A stretch of DNA of 63,265 bases from Methanothrix sp. (GTDB taxonomy: Archaea > Halobacteriota > Methanosarcinia > Methanotrichales > Methanotrichaceae), in assembly GCA_026394555.1 (NCBI GenBank), contig JAPKXZ010000063.1, forward strand, positions 1-63,265, given 5' to 3'. Of this stretch, positions 9,548-17,586 are shown piece by piece. The notes under the pieces were generated by a model. That model was not told the origin of the DNA. It did not search any database and saw nothing but the letters and a program-made list of their open reading frames with translations. Every line of letters begins with the position of its first letter. The stretch's first letter is position 1. The position numbers and the translations under genes are program-made.

Positions 9548-9836
9548 TCTTTAATATAGACGGATGTTAGCATTGATAGTATTTATATTTTTTGGTAATA
9601 CATACTAACTTAGGTATGACCTATAGCACATAGGCACCCAGATATTCCATAAATGCCATGACTCGCTACTATCATAAATGAATAGATGTAACCAATTATC
9701 AGTATTAATATTTATTTTAAATATATCTTTAAATCAATAATTTAACAGGATCATAAAATATGAAGTCAAGCATATTTGCAAAGATAATTTAGGCAGAAGA
9801 CGATGTGTTAAAATTTAAATATTAATAAAGTATAAA

Positions 9837-11420
9837 TCAGGCCTCGGAGAATATCAGCTTGCGGACCTTCATAGTAGCCAGATCGACAATGGGCACCACC
9901 GCCGGCACCGGCTGAATGTTCATCTTCTTCTGAAAATCGGTCTGAGACTGCCAGGTTCCGCTATTAATCACAGCCACACCCTTGTACCTGGCAATACCCA
10001 CGGTGTGAACGTGTCCGCAATGCAATATGGCCGGTGGCCGAGATATAACATAATGGTCTTCATGCTCGGGTGCGATGGAGACGCGACTGCCATAAATCGG
10101 AGCTAGATGCCGCCTTCTCAGCATCTCGATCATGGCCTTCTCCGGCGCGGCGTAAGAGATGCCGGGCAGACGCAAGACGAGATCATCTATGCTTCGACCA
10201 TGGTAGATCAAGACCGATACCCCGCTCAAGGTCACCCAAGCGGGATTGCCCACAAAGAGCATGTCTTTTCGGAAATACCTCTGCACATCCTCGGGAAGAG
10301 AGGGCTGAGGCTCTGCCTGACGCACAATGTCGTGATTGCCGGGGGCAATGATCACTTTTATGCCCTTTCGTATACCGTTGAGCCACTCTGCCGCCGCTTC
10401 GTACTGGGCATATATGTCCATGATGGCCAGATCATTTTGTTGACCGGGATAGATGCCAACCCCGTCCACCAGATCTCCGGCAATCACTATGTACTGCACC
10501 TGAGAAGCCAGGCCGGAAGCATCGTCCACCTCGCCGTTGAGCCACTGCAAAAATCTCTGCCAGGCATCAGCCATGAAGTATTTGCTTCCCACATGCAGAT
10601 CAGAGAGCAGCAGAGCATAGCCGCTTCCTTTTTCCAGAGGAGCTGTTTGATTGGGCATATCCGGCCAGAGCAAAGACTTGACAAAAAGCCTTCCATTGCC
10701 GTCAGAGATACCCGTGACGCCTATGACCTCATCCGTTATGATAAGACCGGACTGCTCATAGACCTCAGCATCCTTTTGAATGACGGCAACTATCATGCCG
10801 GTAGGGTCCTCCAGCTCGATTACGCGATTACCTTTGGCAGTGGTTTTAACATCCATGACCATGCCGATGAGAGACACCTCTCGACCGGTTGTGCTCTTGC
10901 CCAGGGATTCGATGGGCCGGGAGTTGAGCCGTCGAGAGAGAATTTCCCTGATTTTTGAGTATCTATCGCGAAAATAGTGCACGAAATCATCGTAATCACC
11001 AACGCAAGTAGACCGACCGGTTATGTCGCATTTCAGTTCGACAGACGAATCCGGCGAGCATGAAAACGATGAGGAAGATAATGGAGGCAAGTAAGGAGAA
11101 GAAGGAGAGGAGGAAAGAATGGAGGAAGAAGACGAGGGGAAAAGCAAAGAATGCGAGGACGGTACAGCCTTTGCAAGAGATGTCCTTTTTGCAGCGGCAA
11201 GATCGAGATGACAGGATACCATTGAGGTCCTAATTACGGCTACCGATCTATCCGCGCTGCTGATGATGCGCGCCAGCAGCTCCTCTTTGCTGCCGGAATA
11301 GCGGCAGATGATCTCCAGGGCCTCCGGCTCTAATTGATAACCAAGCTCGGCAAACCTCTGCACGATCTCTCGGTCCACCGCTTTGCTCTGGCGGATGCCA
11401 CGTGGCAATATCTGCTGCAT
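9837..11420 (-). CDS. polB: DNA polymerase D small subunit (DP1)
   Basis: This is the small, proofreading 3'-5' exonuclease subunit of the archaeal replicative polymerase PolD; its partner DP2 is not in the window. An OB-fold lies at about residues 180-255 (EVSLIGMVMDV...VIGVTGIS). A calcineurin-like phosphoesterase domain follows with its metal-ligand motifs in order: DLH at 274-276, GDLVDG at 315-320, GNHD at 361-364 and GHVH at 469-472. All are intact, so nuclease activity is expected. Residues about 85-125 are an almost pure Ser/Pro linker between the N-terminal helical region and the catalytic core. Length (527) is normal for euryarchaeal DP1. It is transcribed away from the divergent signal peptidase gene. 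Confidence 0.95.
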   Translation of the reverse strand: MQQILPRGIRQSKAVDREIVQRFAELGYQLEPEALEIICRYSGSKEELLARIISSADRSVAVIRTSMVSCHLDLAAAKRTSLAKAVPSSHSLLFPSSSSSILSSSPSSPYLPPLSSSSFSCSPDSSVELKCDITGRSTCVGDYDDFVHYFRDRYSKIREILSRRLNSRPIESLGKSTTGREVSLIGMVMDVKTTAKGNRVIELEDPTGMIVAVIQKDAEVYEQSGLIITDEVIGVTGISDGNGRLFVKSLLWPDMPNQTAPLEKGSGYALLLSDLHVGSKYFMADAWQRFLQWLNGEVDDASGLASQVQYIVIAGDLVDGVGIYPGQQNDLAIMDIYAQYEAAAEWLNGIRKGIKVIIAPGNHDIVRQAEPQPSLPEDVQRYFRKDMLFVGNPAWVTLSGVSVLIYHGRSIDDLVLRLPGISYAAPEKAMIEMLRRRHLAPIYGSRVSIAPEHEDHYVISRPPAILHCGHVHTVGIARYKGVAVINSGTWQSQTDFQKKMNIQPVPAVVPIVDLATMKVRKLIFSEA

Positions 11421-11454
11421 CGAAAGGAGTATAAGAGCCTACCAACTGATAAAT

Positions 11455-12225
11455 ATGGTTATGAAGATCGCAGAGTGGTTTGACAATTTGCCTCTTCCGG
11501 GCCTGGTCAAGGATATAATTTTCGTGATTGTGGTAGTGGGTGGCATATCCCTGCTATCTCAACTGGTATTGGGCCTCTGGACGCCCATGGTTGCCGTGGA
11601 GTCAGGAAGCATGGTGCCCAACCTCAATATTGGAGACATAGTAGTAGTTCAGGGGGCATCGCGCACGGATGTAATTCCCTGGGACGAGGCAGAGAAAACC
11701 GGCTATACGGCCTTTAATAAGCCGGGGGATGTCATACTCTACCGGCCCTATGGCAAGGCTAGCCCTAATCTGCTGGACCAGTTCAAAATGCTTCTGGGAT
11801 TTGCACCCGGCAAAGAGAAAGCCACGCCCATCATTCACCGGGCTCTACATTATGTGAAAGCAGGAGAGCCCATGTGGGAAAACGGCCCCGCTGCGCCATT
11901 CTCCGGCTATATCACTAAAGGAGACCATAATGATGTGATTGACCAGATGGCAGGTCAGATCTTCGGCACGGCCAATGCATCCTATGTCGAGACAAACCGG
12001 GGCGAGATTATGGATGTAGGCAGTGATGTATACCTGGACAAGAAGACGGGCCTGCTCATTTACAAGACCGAAAATGGTACCTTTGTAGGCGAAGGTATCA
12101 GCTTCCTTACGCCCGTAAAGGAAGAATGGGTCATTGGAGTGGCAAGGGCCAAGATCCCGCTGGTAGGTTATGTCAGACTTCTGCCCAACATCATCTACGA
12201 CGGGATTAAAAAACTCATAAGCTAA
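11455..12225 (+). CDS. Signal peptidase I (archaeal/ER type, S26B)
   Basis: This membrane serine protease removes signal peptides from secreted proteins, which fits the many exported products in this window. I use the ATG at 11455 (MVMKIAEWFDNL); longer in-frame extension to 11383 would overlap polB. One membrane helix lies at residues about 19-41. The catalytic serine is in VESGSMVP (S52). A histidine replaces the bacterial lysine in TPIIHRALH (H128), and GDHND at 156-160 supplies the acidic residue. This Ser-His-Asp layout is the archaeal/eukaryotic form. The 256-residue length is slightly long owing to an insert at about 70-125. The gene converges on flpA, with an 11-bp overlap of the 3' ends. 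Confidence 0.92.
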   Translation: MVMKIAEWFDNLPLPGLVKDIIFVIVVVGGISLLSQLVLGLWTPMVAVESGSMVPNLNIGDIVVVQGASRTDVIPWDEAEKTGYTAFNKPGDVILYRPYGKASPNLLDQFKMLLGFAPGKEKATPIIHRALHYVKAGEPMWENGPAAPFSGYITKGDHNDVIDQMAGQIFGTANASYVETNRGEIMDVGSDVYLDKKTGLLIYKTENGTFVGEGISFLTPVKEEWVIGVARAKIPLVGYVRLLPNIIYDGIKKLIS

Positions 12226-12880
12226 CCTGCATGCTAGCCTGCATGGCAAAATGATCCTGGTGGAATGGCTGAAGATCCATAACATGCAAGAGATCCAGAC
12301 CTTGCATATTTTTCGTCTCTGCCTGAAGAACTGCCTCGGGACTGGCAGTTACATCCACCGAGCGCGTCTTGAGCATGAGAATGAGCTCGCCGCCGGGCTT
12401 TAAGTAGCGAGCGGCGTTTCTGGAAGCGATCTCGGCTTGACTACGCTGAGCTACATCTTGATAGATCAGGTCTACCGGCTCGACAAGAAATGCATACTCT
12501 TCGGGCCTGGCGGCATCGGCAAGGATGGGCACTATGTTTTTGCGCCTCTCGCAAAGCCGGACTAAATCGCGCATGGAGCGAGGCGAATACTCCACGGCAT
12601 AGACCAGACCATCGCGAACGATATCGCTAACATGGCTGACTGTGGTGCCCGTAGCCGCACCCAGATAGAGAACCTTTGCATCGCTTGCCAGTACCGGCCG
12701 CGTGCTACGACCCTTGAGCAGGAGGGCAGCGAGCTTGGAGCGAAAGGGATCCCAGAGCCGGTAACCTTCCAGGATGCGTTCCCCATAAACGGGAACCGAG
12801 TCATCTGATCTGGTCGCCAGCTTCTTTTGCCCATCCACCTCTAAGATGAAGACTCCGGGTGTAATTTCTAGAGGAGGCAT
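12215..12880 (-). CDS. flpA: Fibrillarin-like rRNA/tRNA 2'-O-methyltransferase
   Basis: This is the catalytic subunit of box C/D ribonucleoproteins, transferring methyl groups from S-adenosylmethionine to the 2'-OH of rRNA and tRNA. It shows the family N-terminus (PGVFILEVDGQKKLATRS), the SAM-binding loop VLYLGAATGTTVSHVSD, the acidic strand end VYAVEYSPR, and DLIYQDVAQ followed by LKPGGELILMLKTRSVD. All are typical of archaeal fibrillarin at 221 residues. The usual euryarchaeal partner nop5 is not adjacent here. The neighbours are nikR upstream (13 bp away) and the convergent signal peptidase. Confidence 0.95.
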   Translation of the reverse strand: MPPLEITPGVFILEVDGQKKLATRSDDSVPVYGERILEGYRLWDPFRSKLAALLLKGRSTRPVLASDAKVLYLGAATGTTVSHVSDIVRDGLVYAVEYSPRSMRDLVRLCERRKNIVPILADAARPEEYAFLVEPVDLIYQDVAQRSQAEIASRNAARYLKPGGELILMLKTRSVDVTASPEAVLQAETKNMQGLDLLHVMDLQPFHQDHFAMQASMQVSL

Positions 12881-12893
12881 GATTATTTGGCCA

Positions 12894-13316
12894 TTAGAGC
12901 TCTTTGCCCATGGAGGTCGTGGTGAGTTTGACGTGCTTTACGCCCTTTAGAGACATCATCTTCTCGGCGGCTTTTCTTACATCCTGGCCCTCGCCCCGCA
13001 AGACGATAACCTCCAGACAGTTTTCGTGGTCCAAATGCACATGCAGGCTGGACTGGATAATGCCTCCCGCTTCATGCTGAATCTCCGTCAGGTTCTCCAC
13101 CAGCCCGCGTTGACCATGAGAATACACGAGGGAGATTACGCCCACCCTCTCGCCCTGCACATCGCTCATCCATTCATAATGGACGATGTAGTTTCGAATG
13201 GCATCTCTGATGCCCTCTGAACGCGACGAGTAGCCGCGATGCAAGATAATCTCATCAAACCGGGAGAGCAGCTTCTCCGGCAGAGAAACACCGATCCTCA
13301 TTAATTCTTGGTCCAT
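12894..13316 (-). CDS. nikR: Nickel-responsive regulator NikR
   Basis: This ribbon-helix-helix repressor binds nickel and controls nickel uptake, which matters in methanogens because of coenzyme F430, hydrogenases and CO dehydrogenase. Residues 1-48 are the RHH DNA-binding domain (RIGVSLPEKLLSRFDEII...SSRSEGIRDAIRNY). The C-terminal ACT-like domain has all four high-affinity nickel ligands: H81, H92, H94 and C100. Their spacing is identical to E. coli H76/H87/H89/C95. No nickel transporter gene is adjacent in this window, so its targets are elsewhere. Length 140 is normal. Confidence 0.95.
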   Translation of the reverse strand: MDQELMRIGVSLPEKLLSRFDEIILHRGYSSRSEGIRDAIRNYIVHYEWMSDVQGERVGVISLVYSHGQRGLVENLTEIQHEAGGIIQSSLHVHLDHENCLEVIVLRGEGQDVRKAAEKMMSLKGVKHVKLTTTSMGKEL

Positions 13317-13418
13317 ATATAATCGCGATCAATATACCAATGTTATTTAGTAATAAACTTAATGGAGAAAAATGAACCATAAAGGTTTTCCCTAGATAGG
13401 GTAATAAAAGATAGTAAT

Positions 13419-13979
13419 ATGTCAGATATCGCTCTCATCGGCGAGAGAACCTATCTCTATGAAAAGCTCTTCGCAGATTTAGGAGTAAGCTTTCAGTTTC
13501 TCTCCACCGCCGTCTTAGGCAGCCCCTTTCTGCCCCAGTTCAAGGCGGTCATAATTCCCACGGGCTTTGCTAATCCAGAGTACTCCAAGACACTGCCGGC
13601 ACTACAGAGGATGAAGTCGAATATATCAGACTTTGTGCAAAAAGGTGGAGTGCTGACCGTCTTCGGGCCAATGATGCCAGAGCACGACTATGACTGGCTG
13701 CCCCTACCGCTTCACTATGTCTGCTTGCTCTCCTCCCAAAACATTGCTCCCTCTGGACACGAGTGCTCCTGCTTTCTCAGTACCAGTGCACCGGAATGTG
13801 ACGGCTACCTGGTCCCTAGCGAGGGCTTTGAGACCGTCTTGAAAGACGAAAAAGACAGAGCCATCCTGGTCCGGGCAAAGTATGGAGAAGGGCTGATCGT
13901 GGCCACATCAATACACGAATTTCCTGCGGCGCAGTACTTAAAGTGGGCCTTAAGCCAGGCCAAACCATCCAAGCTCTGA
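13419..13979 (+). CDS. Uncharacterised protein, possibly amidotransferase-like fold
   Basis: This is a 186-residue protein of unknown function. Alternating strand-helix pattern (MSDIALIGERTYLYEKLFADLG, KAVIIPTGFANP, FVQKGGVLTVFGPM, DRAILVRAKYGEGLIVATSIHEFP) resembles class I glutamine-amidotransferase-like or ThuA-like folds, in which the last segment packs as 'GxGxxxxxxxHPE'. No catalytic Cys-His pair can be assigned with confidence. It is divergent from nikR across a 102-bp AT-rich gap and is followed after one base by a small gene in the same direction, so the two form an operon. Confidence 0.7.
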   Translation: MSDIALIGERTYLYEKLFADLGVSFQFLSTAVLGSPFLPQFKAVIIPTGFANPEYSKTLPALQRMKSNISDFVQKGGVLTVFGPMMPEHDYDWLPLPLHYVCLLSSQNIAPSGHECSCFLSTSAPECDGYLVPSEGFETVLKDEKDRAILVRAKYGEGLIVATSIHEFPAAQYLKWALSQAKPSKL

Positions 13980-13980
13980 G

Positions 13981-14247
13981 GTGATAGGTATACTGCAGGA
14001 AGAAATGTCCATCCATGAGGAGATGCCCATAAAAAAGAAGAGCAAGCTACGTGAAGAGATAGAAGGCTTGCTGAAGGAGAAAGGAATTACGCGAGAAGAG
14101 CGGATAACGGTCATGAGCCTGGATACTGGGGAAGCCTATTATTTCGATGACTATCCAGAGGCCCTGCAGTTTCTCAAAGAAAAGAAAGGGCGATGGTACC
14201 TGACAACGCCGGGGATTAGACGCAATCTATCTGCAGATCAAATATAG
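13981..14247 (+). CDS. Small charged protein, unknown
   Basis: This is an 88-residue (or shorter) soluble protein rich in Lys and Glu. Its N-terminus looks helical (KKSKLREEIEGLLKEKGIT). A compact end (GEAYYFDDYPEALQFLKEKKGRWYLTTPGI) follows. A GTG at 13981 sits directly after the stop of the previous gene (TGA-G-GTG), and an ATG at 14005 preceded by GGAAGAA is an alternative start. The product is not recognised. It overlaps the convergent universal stress protein gene by 10 bp. Confidence 0.6.
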   Translation: MIGILQEEMSIHEEMPIKKKSKLREEIEGLLKEKGITREERITVMSLDTGEAYYFDDYPEALQFLKEKKGRWYLTTPGIRRNLSADQI

Positions 14248-15107
14248 TACAATGCAATCTTTGATCGCCTTAAGATTAAGACAGGTCTGCTTGCGGAATT
14301 GGCCACATCATAAGCGGTGCTTCCGATCCTTCCCTTCTTTATGGACACGGCGCCCTGAGAACTAATAGCAATAAGAGAGACATCCTGCATCTCTGCTTCA
14401 TAACGAATGGCCTCCACGGGATGCCCCACCACCACCTGGGCTTTGACACTTATCCCTTCTTTGGAGAGTTCCGAGGATAGCTCATTGATCTTTTGCCTGG
14501 CCTTGGCAACGTTGGCCTCTATCTCTTCCTCTGTCTCGCCACTAGAGACGACATGAAGAAGCAAGAGCTCTCCAATTCCCGGCAAACCCTTCAAGAATGA
14601 GAGAGCAGCTTCCGCAGGTTGAGAGAAATCGGTGGGAAAGAGCACCTTGGAGAAGATTTTTTCGCAATGCTTCTTTAGCTCCTCACCCTCCAGATTACGA
14701 TAGCGCATGAGCAAGAGGTGCGTATTTCCATAACGCAGGACATTTCGGGAGCCACTTCCCAAGAGCACGCTCCTAATGAGGCTTTTTCCCCGCGCCCCCA
14801 TGGCTACAAGGGTGACCGACTCATCCTCAGCCACCCTCTGGATGGCGCTTGCCACCTCACCCTCCAGAACGGTCACTGCCTTTATTTTAACGCTCACGCC
14901 CGGAACCATAACGGCGCTCTTCATCTCAGAAAGTCTCTTCTCAGCCTCTTTGACCTCAGCCACCGGATCCCAGAATCTGGTAATGGTCGGCCTTGCCACA
15001 ACATTTAGGAGTAAGACTTCTTTTACACCAGGAATTTCGCCAACACACTCGATGACCTTTTTTGCATGATTGGAAAAATCTGTGGGAATTAGGACCTTTT
15101 CGAACAT
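14238..15107 (-). CDS. Tandem universal stress protein
   Basis: This protein has two fused UspA domains, residues about 1-140 and 150-285. Each begins with the family signature (KVLIPTDFSNHAKK and KVLFPTDFSQPAEA). The first domain keeps the ATP-binding motif G-2x-G-9x-G-S (GARGKSLIRSVLLGSGS). The second has Ser for the first Gly (SSQGAVSIKKGRIGS) but keeps the rest. Such proteins bind ATP or signal stress states in the cytoplasm; the exact role here is unknown. It is a single gene convergent with the 13419-14247 operon. Confidence 0.9.
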   Translation of the reverse strand: MFEKVLIPTDFSNHAKKVIECVGEIPGVKEVLLLNVVARPTITRFWDPVAEVKEAEKRLSEMKSAVMVPGVSVKIKAVTVLEGEVASAIQRVAEDESVTLVAMGARGKSLIRSVLLGSGSRNVLRYGNTHLLLMRYRNLEGEELKKHCEKIFSKVLFPTDFSQPAEAALSFLKGLPGIGELLLLHVVSSGETEEEIEANVAKARQKINELSSELSKEGISVKAQVVVGHPVEAIRYEAEMQDVSLIAISSQGAVSIKKGRIGSTAYDVANSASRPVLILRRSKIALYYI

Positions 15108-15147
15108 AAGAGATCACCACAGGGTAATATGTCATGCCCATAATATT

Positions 15148-16101
15148 TCAAACTATGTTCCCGAAGGACTGCTCCTCCAATTCCATCAGCTCGGTCCAGG
15201 TAGATTTGCACGGGCAGTCCAGGCTCTGCAACGGCGCGACGTCCTGAGAGAGAGCGTGCGTCCGAATGGCTTCGGCAACAGCGTCATCACACTCTCCGCA
15301 GTTATGCGGGCCGCGACGGGTTCCGGCACCCACGGGATCGCAGACGATGGGTCCCGGCACGCTTTTTAGCACCTCCAGGGCCGACCAGAGCCAGGGTGGC
15401 CGAAACTCGCCTCGCTCCCACATGCGCTCCACCACAGTATTACGCTGCACATTGCAAAGGTTGAGAGATAGAATATCCGCGTGGTCGCGAGCCGCCCGGG
15501 CAGAGGCTATGGCGTCTCTCATTGCCTGGCCCTCGGTAAGCAGGGGCGGCTTAAGCAGCAGATAGGCCTTGACTCGCCCACCCTGCCGGTGCACAGCCTC
15601 GGAGGCGTCGGCAAAGTCCTGGAAGGTGAAGCCCTTGCGGATAGCGTTCTCCCGGATGAGGTCGCTTGCCGTCTCCAGACCAATGGCAAACTCCGTGGGA
15701 AGGCAGGTCTGGCATATCTCGACCGTCTGGGGCGTTACATACTCGGGACGGGTCTCGATGACCAGCTTCTTGATTCCCAGTGCCTTTAGCCTTTTTAAGA
15801 TCTCATCGCGAGCCTGCACCGGCATCTCGGCAGGATCCAGGAAGCTGCCGCTGGTGTAAATCTTGACCACGGAAACGTCCGTTGAGGACCTCTCCATGGC
15901 GCACTCGAACTGGGCGATCAGGTCCAGGGCTGAGGCGGGCGCGCCCTCCCCGGCATAGCCGCACATGGTGCAGCGGTTCCAGCGACAGCCCACGGTGCGC
16001 AGGATCATGGTCAGAGATTCTGCGCTCCGGCCGTCCTGGAGGTCCTGCGAACGCCATACGGTAACGGGCCTTCTCAGATCCAGAACTCTTTCTTTTGCCA
16101 T
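15148..16101 (-). CDS. raSEA: Archaeosine biosynthesis radical SAM protein RaSEA
   Basis: This radical S-adenosylmethionine enzyme cooperates with ArcS to convert the lysine adduct of preQ0 in tRNA position 15 into archaeosine. The N-terminus (RRPVTVWRSQDLQDGRSAESLTMILRT) is characteristic of this family. It is followed by the radical SAM cluster motif C39-x4-C44-x2-C47 (GCRWNRCTMCGY). Further typical pieces are YTSGSFLDP, ETRPEYV and AIGLETASD. A C-terminal pair of cysteine clusters (CGECDD, CPCKS) is also seen. It starts four bases after the thioredoxin reductase stop, so the two are co-transcribed. Length 317 fits the family. Confidence 0.88.
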   Translation of the reverse strand: MAKERVLDLRRPVTVWRSQDLQDGRSAESLTMILRTVGCRWNRCTMCGYAGEGAPASALDLIAQFECAMERSSTDVSVVKIYTSGSFLDPAEMPVQARDEILKRLKALGIKKLVIETRPEYVTPQTVEICQTCLPTEFAIGLETASDLIRENAIRKGFTFQDFADASEAVHRQGGRVKAYLLLKPPLLTEGQAMRDAIASARAARDHADILSLNLCNVQRNTVVERMWERGEFRPPWLWSALEVLKSVPGPIVCDPVGAGTRRGPHNCGECDDAVAEAIRTHALSQDVAPLQSLDCPCKSTWTELMELEEQSFGNIV

Positions 16102-16105
16102 TGTC

Positions 16106-17005
16106 TTATCCCAGATATTGCAGGGCGCTGATGCCTGCCGATGCGCCGCTGCCTATGGCGGTAGCCACCTGCAGCCTTCCGCCCGTCAGGTCTCCGGCCG
16201 CGAAGACTCCCGGCATGTTCGTCTCCTGATTGAGCCGGTTGACCTTCACGTAGCCGCCGCTTGTCATCTCCAGACCCAAGGCTGCTGCCAACTCGGTGTT
16301 GGGCTTCATGCCCATCTCCACGAAGACGCCGTCCGCCTTCAGAGAGCGGGGAGTGTTGCCGACCTTATACTCCACACTGGTGACGAACTGGTCACCCAAG
16401 ATCTCAGTGATCTCTGCTCCAAAGGATGCTGTGTAGTTGGACAGCTTCTTGATACGGTCCAGGTAAACCGGCTCGGCGACCAGCTTCTCTCGCAGGGAGA
16501 GCAGATGCACCTTATCGGCGATGTTGGCTAAATAGAGAACTGCCCTGGCAGCGCCGTTGCCATAGCCCACCACGGCCACGGCCTTGCCCTTGAAGAGCGC
16601 CCCATCGCAGTGCACGCAGTAGGACACGCCCCGTGCCGTCAGCTCCTTCTCGCCAGGCACGCCGATGGCACTGTGGCTGGCGCCCATGGCCAGAATGACG
16701 GCTTTGGCCTCGTACTGCCAGTTCTCCGTCTTGAGGCGGAAGGAGTCGCGTAGAGGCACGATCTTCTCCACCTGATCGATCTGGTTCTCCGCCCCGAACT
16801 TCTGCGCCTGGGCCAGCATCCTCTCTGAGAGCTCTATGCCCTGAATGCCCTCCGGAAATCCGGGGTAGTTTTCATAGAGGCCGCCCATGGACTGCTGTGA
16901 GCCGTAGATATTGCCCAAAACCAGCGTCTTCTTTCCGCCTCTCGCGCAGTACATGGCAGCGGTCAGCCCAGCCGGGCCTGCTCCTACTATGACGACATCA
17001 TGCAA
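16106..17005 (-). CDS. trxB: Thioredoxin reductase-like flavoprotein
   Basis: This FAD-dependent reductase passes electrons to thioredoxin. The FAD Rossmann motif is at the N-terminus (VVIVGAGPAGLTAAMY). The redox pair is C130/C133 in YCVHCDG, and the second nucleotide motif is VVGYGNGAAR. The C-terminal GVFAAGDLTGG is complete. The NADPH-binding HRRxxxR signature is not present (LLSLREKL instead). This raises the possibility of another donor such as reduced F420, as reported for some methanogen enzymes. No ATG is in frame at the 5' end; TTG at 17005 is used here. It is followed closely by raSEA. Confidence 0.88.
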   Translation of the reverse strand: MHDVVIVGAGPAGLTAAMYCARGGKKTLVLGNIYGSQQSMGGLYENYPGFPEGIQGIELSERMLAQAQKFGAENQIDQVEKIVPLRDSFRLKTENWQYEAKAVILAMGASHSAIGVPGEKELTARGVSYCVHCDGALFKGKAVAVVGYGNGAARAVLYLANIADKVHLLSLREKLVAEPVYLDRIKKLSNYTASFGAEITEILGDQFVTSVEYKVGNTPRSLKADGVFVEMGMKPNTELAAALGLEMTSGGYVKVNRLNQETNMPGVFAAGDLTGGRLQVATAIGSGASAGISALQYLG

Positions 17006-17146
17006 GCGAATATCACCATAAAGAAGCCCCCCTTCAAGGTAGATAAAGGGTATGTAGCCTTGGGGGCGAGCCTATGGCAGGGCTTTTTACCCGCAATGTT
17101 TTTAGACTAGAAGGTGATTGTAGGGGATGCTTCGTGAAACACGATA

Positions 17147-17218
17147 GCGCCGATAGTGTAGCGGTTATCACTAGGCGTTGCCAACGCCTAAACTCGGGTT
17201 CGATTCCCGATCGGCGCA
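17147..17218 (+). tRNA. tRNA-Gly (anticodon GCC)
   Basis: This is a complete 72-base cloverleaf. The acceptor stem GCGCCGA pairs with TCGGCGC, with discriminator A. The anticodon stem AGGCG/CGCCT closes the loop TTGCCAA with anticodon GCC. The T stem TCGGG/CCCGA closes the loop TTCGATT. There is no intron, and CCA is not encoded. Confidence 0.97.
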
Positions 17219-17586
17219 TTTCAAAACGAGTTGATTAGAAATCCTTTATGATTTAATTCTTTATAAATTAATATATTCTATTAGATCAAATGGCGACTCT
17301 GACCCGCGCATGGGTGCGAGCTGCCCCTGGCTTTTTCAGATAGACAGGTGGGAAAAATACAGAAACGAGGTTTCAGGGTTGTCCGTCTTTGTACTTAATG
17401 TCCCAATTTTAGTCGGTTTTTCGTGCAGGTACTAATATCAGTAATTTAATATCAAAATGCGTTGTTTTGGTGGACTGATCTTGTCAACTCAGACAAATTT
17501 CGGGTGCATGCGAGAGACTTTACGTGCAATAATAAGGCAGTTATACATCAAAAAGGGTTTATATCTTCACTACAATTTGTGGCACG
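17219..17586. other. Spacer between tRNA-Gly and dinD
   Basis: No gene is visible in these 368 bases. I looked for a repeat of the tRNA 3' end that would mark an integrated element and did not see one. The only assignable signal is the TATA box just before dinD. Confidence 0.5.
17558..17564 (+). promoter_or_regulatory. TATA box of dinD, probably leaderless
   Basis: TTTATAT is centred about 26 bases before the ATG at 17587, the archaeal TATA-to-start spacing. No Shine-Dalgarno sequence is present between them, so the transcript is probably leaderless. Confidence 0.55.

Noticed and set aside
10107-10958. 283-codon plus-strand frame over polB
   Set aside because: The minus-strand polB with all catalytic motifs explains the region.
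15965-16531. Plus-strand frame across raSEA and trxB
   Set aside because: It crosses two well-supported genes on the other strand and resembles nothing.
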